Source of the DNA: Phylloscopus collybita
Lineage: Eukaryota; Chordata; Aves; Passeriformes; Phylloscopidae
DNA length: 64,000 nt
NCBI GenBank assembly: GCA_027886175.1
Contig: JAJNNQ010000078.1
Location: forward strand, 2,542,001-2,606,000
Direction of reading: 5' to 3'
Positions within the stretch are counted from its first letter, which is position 1. Each line of letters starts with the position of its first letter. The notes under the pieces were generated by a model. The model was not told where the DNA came from. It searched no databases and was given only the letters and a program-made list of their open reading frames with translations. Below are positions 20,405 through 34,202 of this stretch, piece by piece. A program made the position numbers and the translations under genes.

Positions 20405-20637
20405 CCGAGACCCGCTCAGCCAATCAGAACACGGGCGGGGCGCACCGCAGCCAATGAGAGCGCGAGTCGGTGGCGCCTCATCAGTTGCCGGGCAGAGCCT
20501 CGGGACAATCGGGGCCCAGCAGCGCTCTCAGCCAATCAGAGCGCGCGGCTTTGCTGCTGAGCCCGCCCTGGGCCGGGGCGGCGCTCCCAGCGCAGCGCGG
20601 CCGCTTTGGGGCTGGCGGCCCCTGCCCGGCGCTGGCC
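20405..20637 (+). promoter_or_regulatory. MHC class IIB promoter with inverted X-Y module
   Basis: CCAAT boxes lie at 20420-20424, 20451-20455 and 20532-20536. On the reverse strand, CCCGGCAACTGATG (X1-like, 20479-20492) is followed by a weak X2 and then CTCATTGG (Y box), with 14 bp between X2 and Y, as in known class II promoters. The module is inverted relative to the gene. The downstream DNA is GC-rich without a TATA box. RFX, CREB and NF-Y binding with CIITA control is the family rule, and use here is inferred. Confidence 0.6.
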
Positions 20638-22992
20638 ATGGGGCGAGGGGCGGCAGCTGCGGCCGCACTGGGGGCACTGCTGGGGCTGGGAGCGTCCCTG
20701 GCTGCGGGCGCGGAGCTCTCGGGTCAGCGGGGGCGGGAGGCGCTGGGGCAGGGGGGGAGAAGGGGGGAGAAGGGGGAAAAGGGGGGAGCCCGGAATGGAA
20801 GCGGGGGAGGAGGAGGGGACCCCCCGAAGGAAGAGCGGGAGGGGCTGAGGGTCGGGGGAAGGCGAGGGAGGGGCGGGAGAGGGTGGGGAAGTGGGGAAAA
20901 GGGGAGGGTGGGACCCCAAAACTGAGCGGGAGGGGGCTGGGGATGGGGGAATTGAGTTTAAAAGGGTGGGAAAGGGAGAAAAGGGGGGAACGGGACCCCG
21001 GAAGTGATTTGGGGAGTGGCTGGAGGTGGGAAGGGAAGAGGAAAGGGGAAATTGCGGGAAGGGTGGAAAAGAGGAAGCGGCAGCGCGGGCGGGAGGGACC
21101 CGTGGCGGCCGTGGGGCACAGGGGGTGCGGAGCGGGGATCCGGGGGGGCCCGGAGCTCTGGGGGTGCTGGGGGGGCAGTTCCTGACCTGTGTCCTGCACA
21201 CTCAGGGGTGTTCCAGTTTGTAGCAAGGTCCGAGTGTCACTTCATTAACGGCACGGAGAAGGTGAGGTTCGTGGAGAGGCAAATCTACAACCGGGAGCAG
21301 TACGCGATGTACGACAGCGACGTGGGGCTGTATGTGGGGAACACCCCCTATGGGGAGAAACAGGCCCGGTACTGGAACAGCGACACAGAATGGATGAAAT
21401 ACATGCGGGCTGAGGTGGACAGACTCTGCCGAAGCAACTATAAGGTGATCACCCCGTTCATCATGGATCGCAGAGGTGAGCGTGGGGCAAAGCGCGTCCC
21501 CTCGGGCCCTACCCTGGCAGTGACCCTGGAGCCCTTCAAAACCTCCACTGCGAATCATCCCAGAGCCCTCAGCCCTCCTTGGGCCCATCCCCGGGACCTC
21601 CCAGTCCATCCCAGTCTCTCCCAGTGCCCCCCCCGCGTGTCCATCCCGGCCGTGTGTGGAGCTGACGCCTCTCAGCCAATCGGAGCGCGAGTTGCTGATG
21701 ACTCATCAGTTACCAGGCAGACCCGCAGCGCCGAGCGCCCCGCGCGGGACTCGGCCTCGCAGAGCCGCGCGCTTCATTCCCAGTTCATCCCAGTCCATTC
21801 CCAGTCCCTCCCAGTCCATTCCCAGTCCCTCCCAGTCCATTCCCAGTCCCTCCCAAGCCCACACCGCCCCTCCCCTCTCTCTCCCAGTTCCCCTCAATTG
21901 ATCCCAGTTTGTCCCCTCTCTCTCCCAGTGCCCCCCAGCGTTTCCATGTCGCTGCTGCCCTCGAGCTCCCAGCCCGGCCCCGGCCGCCTGCTCTGCTCCG
22001 TGATGGATTTCTACCCTGCCCAGATCCGGGTGAGGTGGTTCCAGGGCCAGCAGGAGCTCTCGGGGCACGTGGTGGCCACCGACGTGGTCCCCAACGGGGA
22101 CTGGAGCCACCAGCTGCTGGTGCTGCTGGAAACGCCCCCCCGGCGCGGGGTCACCTACACCTGCCGGGTGGAGCACGTCAGCCTGGAGCAGCCCCTGAGC
22201 CGGCACTGGGGTACGGGGGAGCCGCTGGCCGGGCCGGCAGAGGCAATGGGATGTGCTGGGAGCAACTGGGAGGGAGCTGGGGAGAGCCCGTTTGGAACTG
22301 GGAGAGGGGCTGGGGGCTGTGGAAGGGCGGAGCAGGAGTTTGGAGGGTGCTGGGGAGGGTGGGATGGGGTTCCGGGGATGCTGGGGGGCGCTGGGAGGGA
22401 GTTTGGGGGTGCTGGGTGTAACTGGGAGGGATGGGAGTGAGCCTGGACGGGCTGGGAGGAGCTGGGGGTTGGGAAAGCGGGGCTGGGATGGATTGTTTGT
22501 GCCGGGAAGAGACTGGGAGGGGTCTGGGTGAGTCCTGGAGGGGCTGGGAAGGGACTGGGAGAGGCTTTGGGGGTCCTGGGGGGCAACTGGGAGGGGGTTG
22601 TGGGATCCTGAGAGGGACAGGAGGGCCTTTGGGGGGTCCTGGGTAGGCTGAGAAGGGATTGGGAGGAGGTTTCAGGGGGTGCTAGGTGGGCTGGGGGAGA
22701 GTGGGAGGGTGTTTGGAGGGGCCTGGGGTGTCTCTGCGAGGTTTTGGGGGGTCCTGACCCCTGCGGACCCCCCAGAGATGCCACCGGACGCCGCCCGCAG
22801 CAAGATGCTGACGGGGATCGGGGGCTTCGTGTTGGGCTTCGTCTTCCTGGCACTGGGGCTCGGCTTCTGCCTGCGCAGGAAGGTGAGGGGGGGTCCCGGG
22901 GGTCGTGTCCCCCCTCCCCCGGAGCATGTGTGCTCTCCCCGGGGCCCCCCAGCCCGGGGTCACCCCCTTTTCTCTGCCCACAGAGCTCCTGA
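20638..22992 (+). CDS. MHC class II beta chain
   Basis: Five exons: 20638-20722, 21206-21475, 21929-22210, 22776-22882 and 22984-22992, all with GT-AG sites and consistent phase, giving about 250 residues. Exon 1 is the signal peptide (MGRGAAAAAALGALLGLG). Exon 2 (270 bp) is the beta-1 peptide-binding domain, with ECHFINGTEKVRF (disulphide Cys and N-glycosylation site), SDVGLYVGNTPYGE and a second Cys in DRLCRSNY. Exon 3 (282 bp) is the Ig-like beta-2 domain with LLCSVMDFYPAQ and YTCRVEHVSLEQP. Exon 4 holds the connecting peptide and membrane segment (GGFVLGFVFLALGLGF), and exon 5 adds two Ser and TGA, so the tail is short. It pairs with an alpha chain to present exocytic peptides to CD4 T cells. 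The frame is intact and all key residues are present, so it looks functional. The alpha gene is not in the window. Confidence 0.93.
21660..21722 (-). promoter_or_regulatory. Intronic MHC class II X1-X2-Y module (reverse strand)
   Basis: In intron 2, the reverse strand reads CCTGGTAACTGATG (X1), overlapping TGAGTCAT (X2), then 14 bp, then CCGATTGG (Y). It resembles the gene's own promoter module but has a stronger X2. An equivalent element exists in the pseudogene at 58321-58380. Motif and spacing are seen; activity is inferred. Confidence 0.55.
22240..22760. repeat. Intron 3 GGGAGNTGGGAGG-type minisatellite
   Basis: Intron 3 (22211-22775) is almost entirely variants of gggagggnctggg. It is G-rich on the coding strand and creates spurious ORFs. 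Confidence 0.7.
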
Positions 22993-23133
22993 GCCAGCAG
23001 CAGCCGCAGCCCCTCCCCGTGGCCTCGGGCCCGGCCGGGACCCCCCGCTCTGTCCCCGCGCTGATTTTGGGGGGGTCGTGTGTCCCCCCAGCCCAGTGTC
23101 ACTCTGGCCTGCCCGGCTGCTCCCAGTGTTCCC

Positions 23134-23139
23134 AGTAAA
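23134..23139 (+). terminator. Variant polyadenylation signal AGTAAA (MHC class IIB)
   Basis: AGTAAA lies 142 bp after the stop. No AATAAA is present nearby, and AGTAAA is a known weaker variant. Confidence 0.5.
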
Positions 23140-23590
23140 GCTTCCCAGTTCAGCCCAGTCCCGTTCATGGGGGGCACTGGGGAGGGACTTGGGGGGACCC
23201 TGCGGGGTGACCGTGCCTGGGGGGGCGGGGGCAGAACGGGCCCTGGGATGGATTGGGAATGGGGACCCCTGTGTGTCCCCCCCGTGTCACCCCACTCTGG
23301 GGACTCCTTGGGGGGCACCTGAACCCCAACACGGCCCCCAGTGAACCCCAAAATGGCACCAGGACCCCTCTGAGCTGCCAGGGGAATTTGAGGAGGGGGC
23401 TCATGGGGGGTGCCCAGGCCGGGCCCAGAGCCCAGCGCTGCCCCAGCCCGACCTGCCCCGGCTCCATCCCGGGGATTAGAAAGGAGGAGGAGTGGGACCC
23501 CTCCCAAGGCAATTTGGGGGTCCCACCCCCCTCTCATCCCCCACTTTTCCACCCCTTCCCCACAACCCCCAACCAGCCACTGCCACCTCC
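23140..23590. other. MHC 3' flank, no gene
   Basis: G/C-rich intergenic DNA between the class IIB 3' end and the first LTR fragment. No supported ORF or RNA. Confidence 0.5.
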
Positions 23591-23593
23591 CAT

Positions 23594-25194
23594 TGGCTCG
23601 GTTTGGAAAGACAGGGATCTGCCAGGGAAAGCTGCAGTTTCCCTTGGAATGGAGAATGGAAACCCCTCACCCCCTCTGAATTTTAATTTTGCAATTCAGG
23701 GCTTTCAGGCAAAGATTTGGAAATTGGAAGAACAGTTCTTTACTAGGAATATTCACAATACAAATGTAGTAGAAAACCAAACCAACCAACCAAGCAAATA
23801 AACAAACAACAATCCTGGAAAACCCTGACAGAGTCAGAGCTACAACCTGACACCCTGTTGGTCAGGGTGCTGGAAGCAGTCCAAAAGTAAGTTAGAGCTA
23901 AACCCCTCACCCCCTCCAAATGATTCTAATTTTGCAATCCTGGGCTCTGGAGCCGTGCCTTGCTGTCTCTGCCCTCGCCTGCCCCGGGCAGCCCTGGCAG
24001 CGGCTGCAGGCGAGCGGTGCAGCTCAGCAGGCTGAGCAACTGAGCCCAGCCGGGGGGTTCCTTACAGCCCAGCTCCAGGGCTGGCAGCTGGGATGGAGCT
24101 CAGGAGAATCAAGGAGGACTCTGCTGAGGAGTGACCACTGAAGTTTATTGAGGGTCTGGAGGGAGCAGCCTCAGCCCAGGGAGTCTGCCTCAGCAGAGCA
24201 GAGACTGCCCTGTGCCAGCTGCTTTGAACAGGGGCAGGAGCGCAGGGAAGGATCAGGGAAGGAGCAACCAGGGAGGGCCAGGGAGTGGCCCTGGGGATGA
24301 GAGACTCCTCCAGGAGCCAATCCCTGGGGGAAGGAGGGACCTCCTCGCATCCTGGCCTACCACACCACGCCTCCCCTGGAACTTTCTAGAGCCAGGGAGA
24401 GGCCTCGGTGAGATGGACAGGTCCTTGGGGGTGGGGAGCAGGAGACTGACATCAAACTGGGACTGGGGAAACAACTGCGGTGTGAAACCAATGGGGGTTA
24501 AACAGGGGTACATGGAACCCACCAAATGAACAGTCTGAACACATATTTAACAGAGAAAATCAAACACACCACTACAGGGCTTTCAGGCAGAGATTTGGGA
24601 ATAGGAGAAACAGTTCTTTACTAGTAATATTGACAATACAAACGTAAGAGTACAAAATAAAACCAAGCAAACAAACAAAAATCCTAGAAACCCTGACAGT
24701 CAGAAATACAACCTGACACCCTGTTGGTCAGGCTGTTGGAAGCAGTCCACAGTCAGCCCTCCCGGAGTCGCAGATGTGGTGCTGTTGGGGTTTAGATGAT
24801 CCTGAGAGAAAAGGGCCCAGTGATGGTGAGAAGGGTCTGATCTTCCTCCGGGAATCCAGTGGAACCAGATCCCTCATGTTCCTACGGCTCAGTTTTTATC
24901 CAGGTAGGAATGGTTGGCTCCTCCCACACTGGGTGGAACATCTCCCAATGGGATGATGGAATGTGTCCTGTCATTGGTGAGCCTTCATGGCCCATTAGCA
25001 GAAGATATCCCCCAGAGGGTGGACAGGTGGTGAAAGAGATAAGAAACACTGCCCCACCTGGTTTGAACAGCTGGCCCATTACTAGAAAGCATCAGCCCCC
25101 CTCCCCCCTGGACTTACAAGAGAGAAAAACATCTCCCCAGCTGCTTTCAACAGATGAAACAGAATACACATTTTTGGTTCCATAACCCAAGACA
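23594..25194 (-). mobile_element. LTR-A elements: one fragment and one interrupted copy
   Basis: On the reverse strand, 23594-23886 is the 3' part of LTR-A (ending ...CCAAACC). A second copy, 23887-25194, starts TGTCTTGGGTTATGG at its 5' end (25194 on plus coordinates) and is split by the solo LTR at 23948-24576. The family is the same as 28124-28852 and 48435-48849. No internal genes remain. Confidence 0.7.
23948..24576 (-). mobile_element. Solo LTR nested in LTR-A, 6-bp target duplication
   Basis: A TG...CA-bounded 629-bp element interrupts LTR-A. It is flanked by gggctc (23942-23947) and gggctt (24577-24582), a 6-bp duplication with one change. TTTATT near 24143 gives a reverse-strand AATAAA, so the LTR reads on minus. 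Confidence 0.6.
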
Positions 25195-25677
25195 GGTAGT
25201 AAGTTTGGGTTTTTAGTGTTTAGGTTATTTGAGAAGACAATTTTTGTTACTGCCTTTTTTCTTTAACCGTTGAACTTCTTGGTTTGTATATTTTTACTGG
25301 GTTTGCTGTATATAGAGATGGTTTGTACACAGATATTTTTGTGCTACACCTCCCAGGACCTGTTCCCAGAGACTGCAAGGGTTTGGGTTTTTTTATTATT
25401 TTTTGGTTGATAATTGGATTTTGTGATAGGGATTTTAAATGCTTTGCTTCAGTGTTGTTTAGAGTTGTAGCTTTGTTTGCAGAATTTTAAAGACAGATTA
25501 ATTAATTAATTATAGATTGATTAGGTTGCTGAGTGTAATTTTTTTTTAGGTTTTGAAGGTTTTTTAGGGAAAAGGATTTAATAGTAGCTTTTGGTCTTTT
25601 GCTAGTTGGTTGGGTTTGTGATTGGGTGTTGGGAGGTATTGAGGGGGTTTTGTTTGAATTATTGTTTACTGGTTGAT

Positions 25678-25938
25678 TTACTTTGCACTTTTTGCTGGGG
25701 CGACTGTTGGTGTTTTAGGCTCCCTGTCCGGTTTAGCTGCTGTTTTAAGTTTATTATTGGGTTGAACTGCTGATTTAAGTTTTTTATTTGGTATAATTGT
25801 TGATTTAGGTTTATAGTTTGGTTTAGCTGCTGTTGGAGTAGTTGGGGTACTGGTTGCAGTTTGAGTGACTGGGGTCGTTGCTGATTTATCTCCCTGCACC
25901 CCTGTTTTTATTTGCTGTTTTACAGTATTTAGCAGCAT
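25678..25938 (-). pseudogene. Lys/Pro-rich 10-residue repeat ORF, left-arm copy
   Basis: The reverse frame repeats a 30-bp unit encoding variants of KPNNKLKTAA. It is homologous to 50997-51407 in the right arm, where the unit count is similar. It lies downstream of an LTR-B primer site, where a retroelement would start gag. No known domain; probably an ERV internal remnant. Confidence 0.4.
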
Positions 25939-26796
25939 GCGATAAGGTTATGTTAGGGCTTAGTTTATTGTTATGATTTTTTTTCTAGAATTATTATGGT
26001 GGGGGGGGTTTAGATATTTTTTATTTTATTTGGGTTTTGAATTTGTTTATGTGAAAATTTTGAAGTTTAGGGATCAGAAAAATTTTTTAAGGTTTGGTTT
26101 ATTTTTTTTTTTTTTAGTTTTTACACTATTCGGGATTTTTTACACTTGGGTTTATTTTTGGGTTGACTTTTAGGTTAGCAGTTTTATCAGCCTTTCTGGA
26201 AAACTCAGACTTTATTTTAGACAAGCTGTAAACTGTATAGAGAAAGCTTGCTAAATTAAATATTAGGAGATAGGGATTTTTAATATTTGGGGGATACTGA
26301 CCATTTTTTAAAAGTGATGTAAACGATTTAAAAGAGAAAAAGGAAAGAAAAGACTGGAAAGCTGTATTTTTTATTCTTTTTTAACAAACTGGGTGCAATT
26401 ATTAATAAGTTTTTAAAATATGTTACTGGAACTAGGATGCAGGGTAGGACAAAGAAGTTATAATCTAAATATCCTTGGCACAAACTCCAGTACTTGTATA
26501 AGCCTTTTATAAATTATAATTACTGAGCTTAGGAGAATAGCTATTTTAATTTGTGTATTTTTAGTGCAAAAATTATGTGTTAGGGGCACCATTAGAGCTA
26601 TTTTTGGATAAGAAAACAAATTTAGGGACTAGAAAAGTATTAAAATTTTAAAAAAGCTTATGGAACAGAAACACAGAAAGGATACTATTTTAAGACACAT
26701 AAGGAATTTAAGGAACAACATGGCTACTGACTGTTTTATTTTTTATATAAAGTATAAGTAAAATGTAATATAAGGTCTTTCTTTTTCTTTTATTGA

Positions 26797-27480
26797 GCCC
26801 CACCTTGGGCGCCAATACCAATATATGGCTTGGTTTAGGGAAAATTTGGGAGGAAACCTCCAATGGGGGTTCCTCTGGAAATCAATCTTAAATGGCTCCT
26901 TCTCTCAGCCAGTCCAAAAAAGAAAGAACTTCTTCAGAGAAAGGTAGAAAAAACTATTTATTTAACAAACAAGATGCCCACAAACACAAAGAATGAATAA
27001 TATAAAACAATGAAACTTTTGGCTGCTCTGAAAAAAAAAAAAAAAAAAAAAACTAAAAAAATCCTTGCCGTAAATACAGCTCAGCTCACTCAGTCTCTCA
27101 CCAGTCCCACTCCCTCTAAAACTCCAGGCCCCAGCGGGCTGCCAGTGCAAGCCCTCACTGCTCTTCTAAATTTTTCCGTCTAGAACAAATTCAAACAATC
27201 TCAAAAAAAAACAAACAAAAAAGAAGTACAAAACCCTTTTTCACTTCAGCTAGCTAAAACTAACTAAAACCACAAAAAAATCTCTGTCCTATTACTCTCC
27301 GTATATCAAACAAACCACCAAAACAAAAACATTTAAAAGTCAAACAGTTTTCTCAAAACAGTGTGCTACTTCTTTTTTCTCCTTTGCTCCCAAAACTAAT
27401 TTTAAAAATACAAGACTTAATATATAACACAAACAAAACAGACAATTAAAAATTGTAAAAAATCATAGTCACCCTAAAAC
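26797..27480 (-). mobile_element. LTR-B with tRNA-Lys-type primer binding site (left arm)
   Basis: The reverse-strand LTR ends in AAACCAAGCCA at 26826. Eleven bases on lies TGGCGCCCAAGGTGGGGC (26814-26797), one or two changes from the tRNA-Lys1,2 primer site used by betaretrovirus-like ERVs. The LTR body holds a poly-A run and the end motif cctcccaaattttcccta. The internal region runs leftward to 25195, where LTR-A interrupts it. Confidence 0.65.
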
Positions 27481-28100
27481 AGTCACCTAACTCTTTCAGC
27501 AATCTGGTTGGTTTATCTCTGAGGCAGGCTGTGGGGATGGGGCAGGCTCTGGGGCAGCATCTCTATTTTGTGGGGTAGGTGTCAGGGTGGTTACCCAGGT
27601 CAATCTCCCCTTATCTCTGAATGTTAAATAGAATAGGCCTATAAGCAACACCAGCCACTGAACAATATCATTGGCATTCAGAGGAGACTTGAACCCTTCA
27701 AAAACTGGTGGGACCCAAAGAGCTGGGTGAAGGGTTGGGAAAAAATCTCCCCCAGTGTCATTTCCTCACAGTAGGTACCACTGTTAAAGTAACCCCAAAA
27801 ACACACAGTTAGTGTGTGATACCTCGGAACCCATGTGCCTGCCTTCCAGAGGAAGTTAGAGATCCATGAATTCCTCACCTTATTAACCCATAAAGCAAAC
27901 TGGATAACAGCCACAGGAGCCTTAGTTATAGGGCCCATGTTTAGACAAGGGCCTGCAAATGGGAGAAATACAGCCACAACCACATGCCACCCAAACCAGG
28001 GTGAGACCACATGATTCTACTTAAGAAGGTTTCTATATCCAGTACACAAGAACTTAAGTCACTCCAGAACTGTTATTCCTTTTTCTCTCAATGCCCTTGT
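27481..28100 (-). mobile_element. LTR-A internal remnant
   Basis: Between the LTR-A primer site and LTR-B. A reverse ORF (28010-27678) encodes about 110 residues with hydrophobic segments and is conserved, mostly in frame, at 48963-49290. No named retroviral domain is recognised. Confidence 0.4.
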
Positions 28101-28852
28101 GCCCTACATTGGGCGCCAAAAGCTGTCTTGGTTTGGAAAGACAGGAATCTGCCAGGGAAAGCTGCAGTTTCCCTTGGAATGGAGAATGTAAACCCCTCAC
28201 CCCCTCCAAAGTATAATTTTGCAATTTGGGGCTTTCAGGCAAAGATTTGGCAAAAAGAATAACAGTTCTTTACTAGAAATATTTACAATACAAATGCAGT
28301 AGTACAAAAAAACCAAGCAAACAAAGAAAAATGCTAGAAACCCTGACTGAGTCAGAAATACAACCTGACACCGTGTTGGTCAGGCTGTTGGAAGCAATCC
28401 ACAGTAAGTCCTCTGGGAGAGGCAGATGTGGTGCTGTTGGGGTAGAGATGATCCTGAGAGAAAAGGGTCCAGTGATGGTGAGAAGTGTCCAGTCTTCATC
28501 TGGGGATCCAGTGGAACCAGATCCCTCGTGTTCCTAGGTCTCAGTTTTTATCCAGGTAGGGATGGTTGGCTCCTCCAACACTGGGTGCAGCATCTCACAA
28601 TGGGATGGTGGAATGTGTCCTGTCATTGGTGAGCCTTCATGGCCCATGAGCAATAGATATCCCCCAGAGGGTGGAGAGGTGATGAAATAGATAAGAAACA
28701 CTGCCCCACCTGGTTTGAGCAGCTGGCCCATTATCAGAAAGCATCAGCCCCCCTCCCCCCTGGAGTTACAAGAGATAAAGAAAAACATCTCCCCAACTGC
28801 TTTCAACAGATGAAATACAATACACATTTTTTCCTTCCATAACCTAAGAAAC
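28101..28852 (-). mobile_element. LTR-A with tRNA-Lys-type primer site (left arm)
   Basis: The LTR spans 28124-28852 on the reverse strand. Its primer site is TGGCGCCCAATGTAGGGC at 28118-28101. It is about 310 bp longer than its partner at 48435-48849, which lost a middle segment. Confidence 0.7.
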
Positions 28853-30146
28853 CCATGCTCGAGTTTGGGGGTTCCAATCCCCTCCTGCTCAGTCTGGGGA
28901 TCTCCCTCCCTCCTTTCCCTTAATTCAGGCACCTCCTGGCAGCTTTTTTTCTGCAAAGAATCCATGAGTTTGGGATTTTTGGGGGGCAGTTTTGGAGACG
29001 GAGAGCTCTGTCTGGCTTTCCCCTCTCTGCTGTGGCCTCTCAGCTGCCCCCAACACCCTGGGGCTGCTGGGATTTCCCTCCTGGGGACAAGGACATTCAT
29101 TCCCTTCCAGGAGCCCAATGCCTGGCTGGGGCTCCAGGTCAGGGGCTCCTTGAGCAGCTGCCCCAGAACCTCCACCGGGGTCTCCCAGCGCTGCCGGAGC
29201 CCCTTGGCCTGGGGTCCCCAAAGCCCTCAGCAAGCCCCAAGTCCCTCCCAGGAACCCTCAACTCCCTCACACCCAGCATCCCCCACAGCCCCTGCAAGTT
29301 CCCCCCATGGCACCGGCCATGGCCATGTCCCCACATGTCACTGGCCATGTCCCACCATGGCCTCACCCATGGCTGTCTCCCCACCAGGTTTCCATCCCTC
29401 TCATTGTCCCCCACATCTCCATCTGAGCCCTTGTCCCCCTGTGTCCCCATGAATGACCACGTCTTCCTCCATGTCCATGTGTCCCCATGTCACTCACCAT
29501 GTCTGTGTCTCCCCATGTCCTCACCCAGGTCTTAGTTCAATTTCCTCATTTTTACCCCAGTGTCGGATTTTGTTAAAGGGATTGAAATGAAATGAAAAGC
29601 AAATCAAGGCCAAAAGAAAAGGATTTCTGTGTCTGTGCCAGCTGAGGATCCACCTGCTTGGGTGGGAAGGAAGAACCTTTTTTGGACAGATTACCACCCC
29701 ACTGTCTCCAAAACCTTGATCTTGGCTCCTGTTTATCACCATTTGGCTGCAGAAGACGCCTATGGGCAATAGGAAATCAAAGCTGTGGAATCCCTGAGGT
29801 TGGAAAAGACCTCCAAGACCATCCAGGATTCCTTGAATCTGCAGAAGAAAGGATTGAACACAAAAGATTTTCTGGGATTGAAAGTCAACAAATCCACTCT
29901 CCCTAAGGAATTCCCAGTGTCAGTCTGTGTCTCGATGGATGTTCCTGCCCCTGCATTCCTCCAGATGCCCATGGGGAGACAGGAAGATGTGGAGCCCCCC
30001 AGCCAGGTGTCTTCCCTACAGGAATCACCAGGGCTCTGCCCAACGGGGGTCACTGGGGATCATCCAACGCCGATCCTCCCACGGGGGATGGAGTTGGAGC
30101 AGCGCACGAAGCTCTTCCCGCTCTCAGGGCACTCCCAGGGCTTCCC
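28853..30146 (-). other. 3' flank of left zinc-finger gene
   Basis: Matches 47142-48434 in reverse. It carries ccatgtcccc-type repeats (29280-29520) and a CR1-like end (ccctgaggttggaaaagacc at about 29790). No independent gene is supported; overlapping ORFs are low complexity. Confidence 0.55.
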
Positions 30147-32010
<1,864 letters not shown>

Positions 32011-33259
32011 ATTCCTTCCAGCGCCCACGGCCTGGCAGAGGCATTGCCCTCCTGGGCAGGGGAGAGCTGACCCAAACAGCCCCTGGCAAGGAATCAGGCT
32101 TCCAGCTGCAGGGCACAAGGGCACTGCAAGAAATAATTACATTACAAGCTGTCCTCGAAATAAGAACCAAGCAGACAGATCCAGCTCTTGAGTCTGGCCC
32201 ACCAACCCTCTGAAACCAAGTACACAACATTTCACCATGGGATGGGATCAGATTATCCATGAGCAGAAGGAGGAGCACAGTGTGGAAAACTAAATGACTC
32301 AAGATGCTGTTGGCAAGGAGACGACAATGGAAAAATGGTGAAACAGAGAACAAAGGAAATAAGAAAGCAGCTCATGTTCCAGCCCAAACCTGGAAAGGAT
32401 GGGAATGGGACACGGTTTCAGGGTTCCCTGGCACACCAGGGGTTAAACAAATGCTCTTCCTCCTCTCCTGTGCTACAGCAACTCTCATCTTTGGGCCATG
32501 CAGGACACCTTGCTGAGTGCAGCTCATTCAGCAGCTGAGCAAGGGGAGGCAGGTGGCAGCCAGGCCTCCTGAGCCACAAACGGCTACAAAAGGACAGGGA
32601 ATTGTTGAAAATGACCCGAGAATATTGGCTTTCACATTTGGGTGTTGGTCTTTCTCTGTGGTTATTGATTGTAAGCACAGTGCAGTTTAGAATCCCTTGG
32701 AGCTGCTTGCTAATTTAACCTCATTGCTCATTTGAAGTCTGCACCGTGTAACTCATGGAAGCAGCAGTGTGATGAGTATTTGATGTTGATGTAGACACCT
32801 GACAGCTTCTAGAACTAATAATGGGATGAATGCATTGTACTGTAGGCCTGAGCAAAACAGAAAATGGTCAAATACTTGTGTGTAACCCAGACAACTCTAT
32901 AAAGCAATCAGGTTGTTTCCCACAGCTGCTGACTGACCTCTCCAAGGGATGAGATAAGGGCCACACAAACCAGAGCAGCAGAGAAGAATGAGAGAAGAGT
33001 TTGTGAACTGTTCCCTATCAGGGAAGTGTGAAACAACAGGATGAGGCCACAAGAAGAAATAAAATAGATTGGCCTGATCTGCAGGATGTGATGTAGATAA
33101 GCCAGAGCACAAAACCAAAACAAAAAAAAGTTTCTGTAATATCAAAAGCTGCCAAGAATGTTTGAACAGCGCATGAAACTCATGAATATGTATGTACCTC
33201 AGTAAAGGAACAGCACAGAGATAAGGCTGCCTCAATGTGCAGGGTGTTCCTTGACTGAT
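32011..33259. other. Zinc-finger gene intron/flank, no gene
   Basis: Matches 42770-43990 in reverse with few changes, for example around the aggccaggc/ttgctgagtgcagctcattc segments. It contains the dispersed repeat also seen at 8540-8880 (32985-33250). Confidence 0.5.
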
Positions 33260-33678
33260 GGCCCAAAAGTCCTCCAAATATTAAGACATAGATCAAAAAC
33301 TCACCAAATATCCAGACTCAGTCAAAACCTCTTTTAAATCATAAGGATGTTCTGCAAATGGGGACATGAAAGGAAGAAGAAGAAAGTGTCTTTACAAACA
33401 AATGCTGGGAATCTGCTTGGAGATAAGGCCAGGGACTTGGATATAAGGAAGGGACAGAAGAAGCCATCAGTTCCAGAAATGTTACTCATTGACTGCTGCT
33501 CAGTCAAGATCCTGCTGAATTCCTGAACACGGAGAAGAAGAACAAAGACTGAACAGAGCCAGGAATATCGGATGTTATACAAAAGGGGGGTGCATATTAA
33601 CGAGGACATGCAGCAGGCGGATCGGGAAATCTGAACTTTCCAAGGACTTTTGCCACTGAAAAGGGAGAGGGAGATGCA
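33260..33678 (+). repeat. LTR-like repeat C, upstream half (split by ERV)
   Basis: This is continuous with 40925-41085 once the ERV is ignored. The joined element has a TATA-like ggataaaaagg and AATAAAG (about 41025) about 80 bp apart, an LTR layout. Confidence 0.5.
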
Positions 33679-34202
33679 TGTTATAAATGCAGATTTTAGA
33701 GTTGGCTTTTCGCAAATATTGAAATGAATGTTATGCATATAATGTAAGAAGGTTGTACTGTATTTTCTTTTATTTGTAGAATTTAAAATGTAATGGAGGT
33801 GTATTTTCAGATAGAAGACAGAAGAGACGTCTGAAATTCCTGAATTAAAGATTTCTGATACGAAACAATTAAGACTTTAAGGTCTAAATCTCCAGAAGAC
33901 AGATTTACAACATACATCTGGACTTTGTGGAGCCTCACAGATAACTTGTATGCTTAGGGGGGACTTGAAACCAAAATGAATATTTGAATCATGCATTAGC
34001 TTATTGAAATATGTAATACCACGACATAAATACCAAAGAATTTAGAATGGGCGGTGTGTTAGTCTACACCCTCAGCTGAGTTGCTGCCTTATTTGTCTCC
34101 TTAATTGTCTATTTTTTATTCTATTTTATTTTTATTAAACTTATAAATTAATATTAAGAGGTGAAGCATCGTTTTTCACAATTGGGATTTTCGTCCCGGG
34201 AT

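Noticed and set aside
21004..22440. 478-codon ORF across MHC exons 2 and 3
   Set aside because: It reads through introns. The real exons are bounded by consensus splice sites and have standard sizes.
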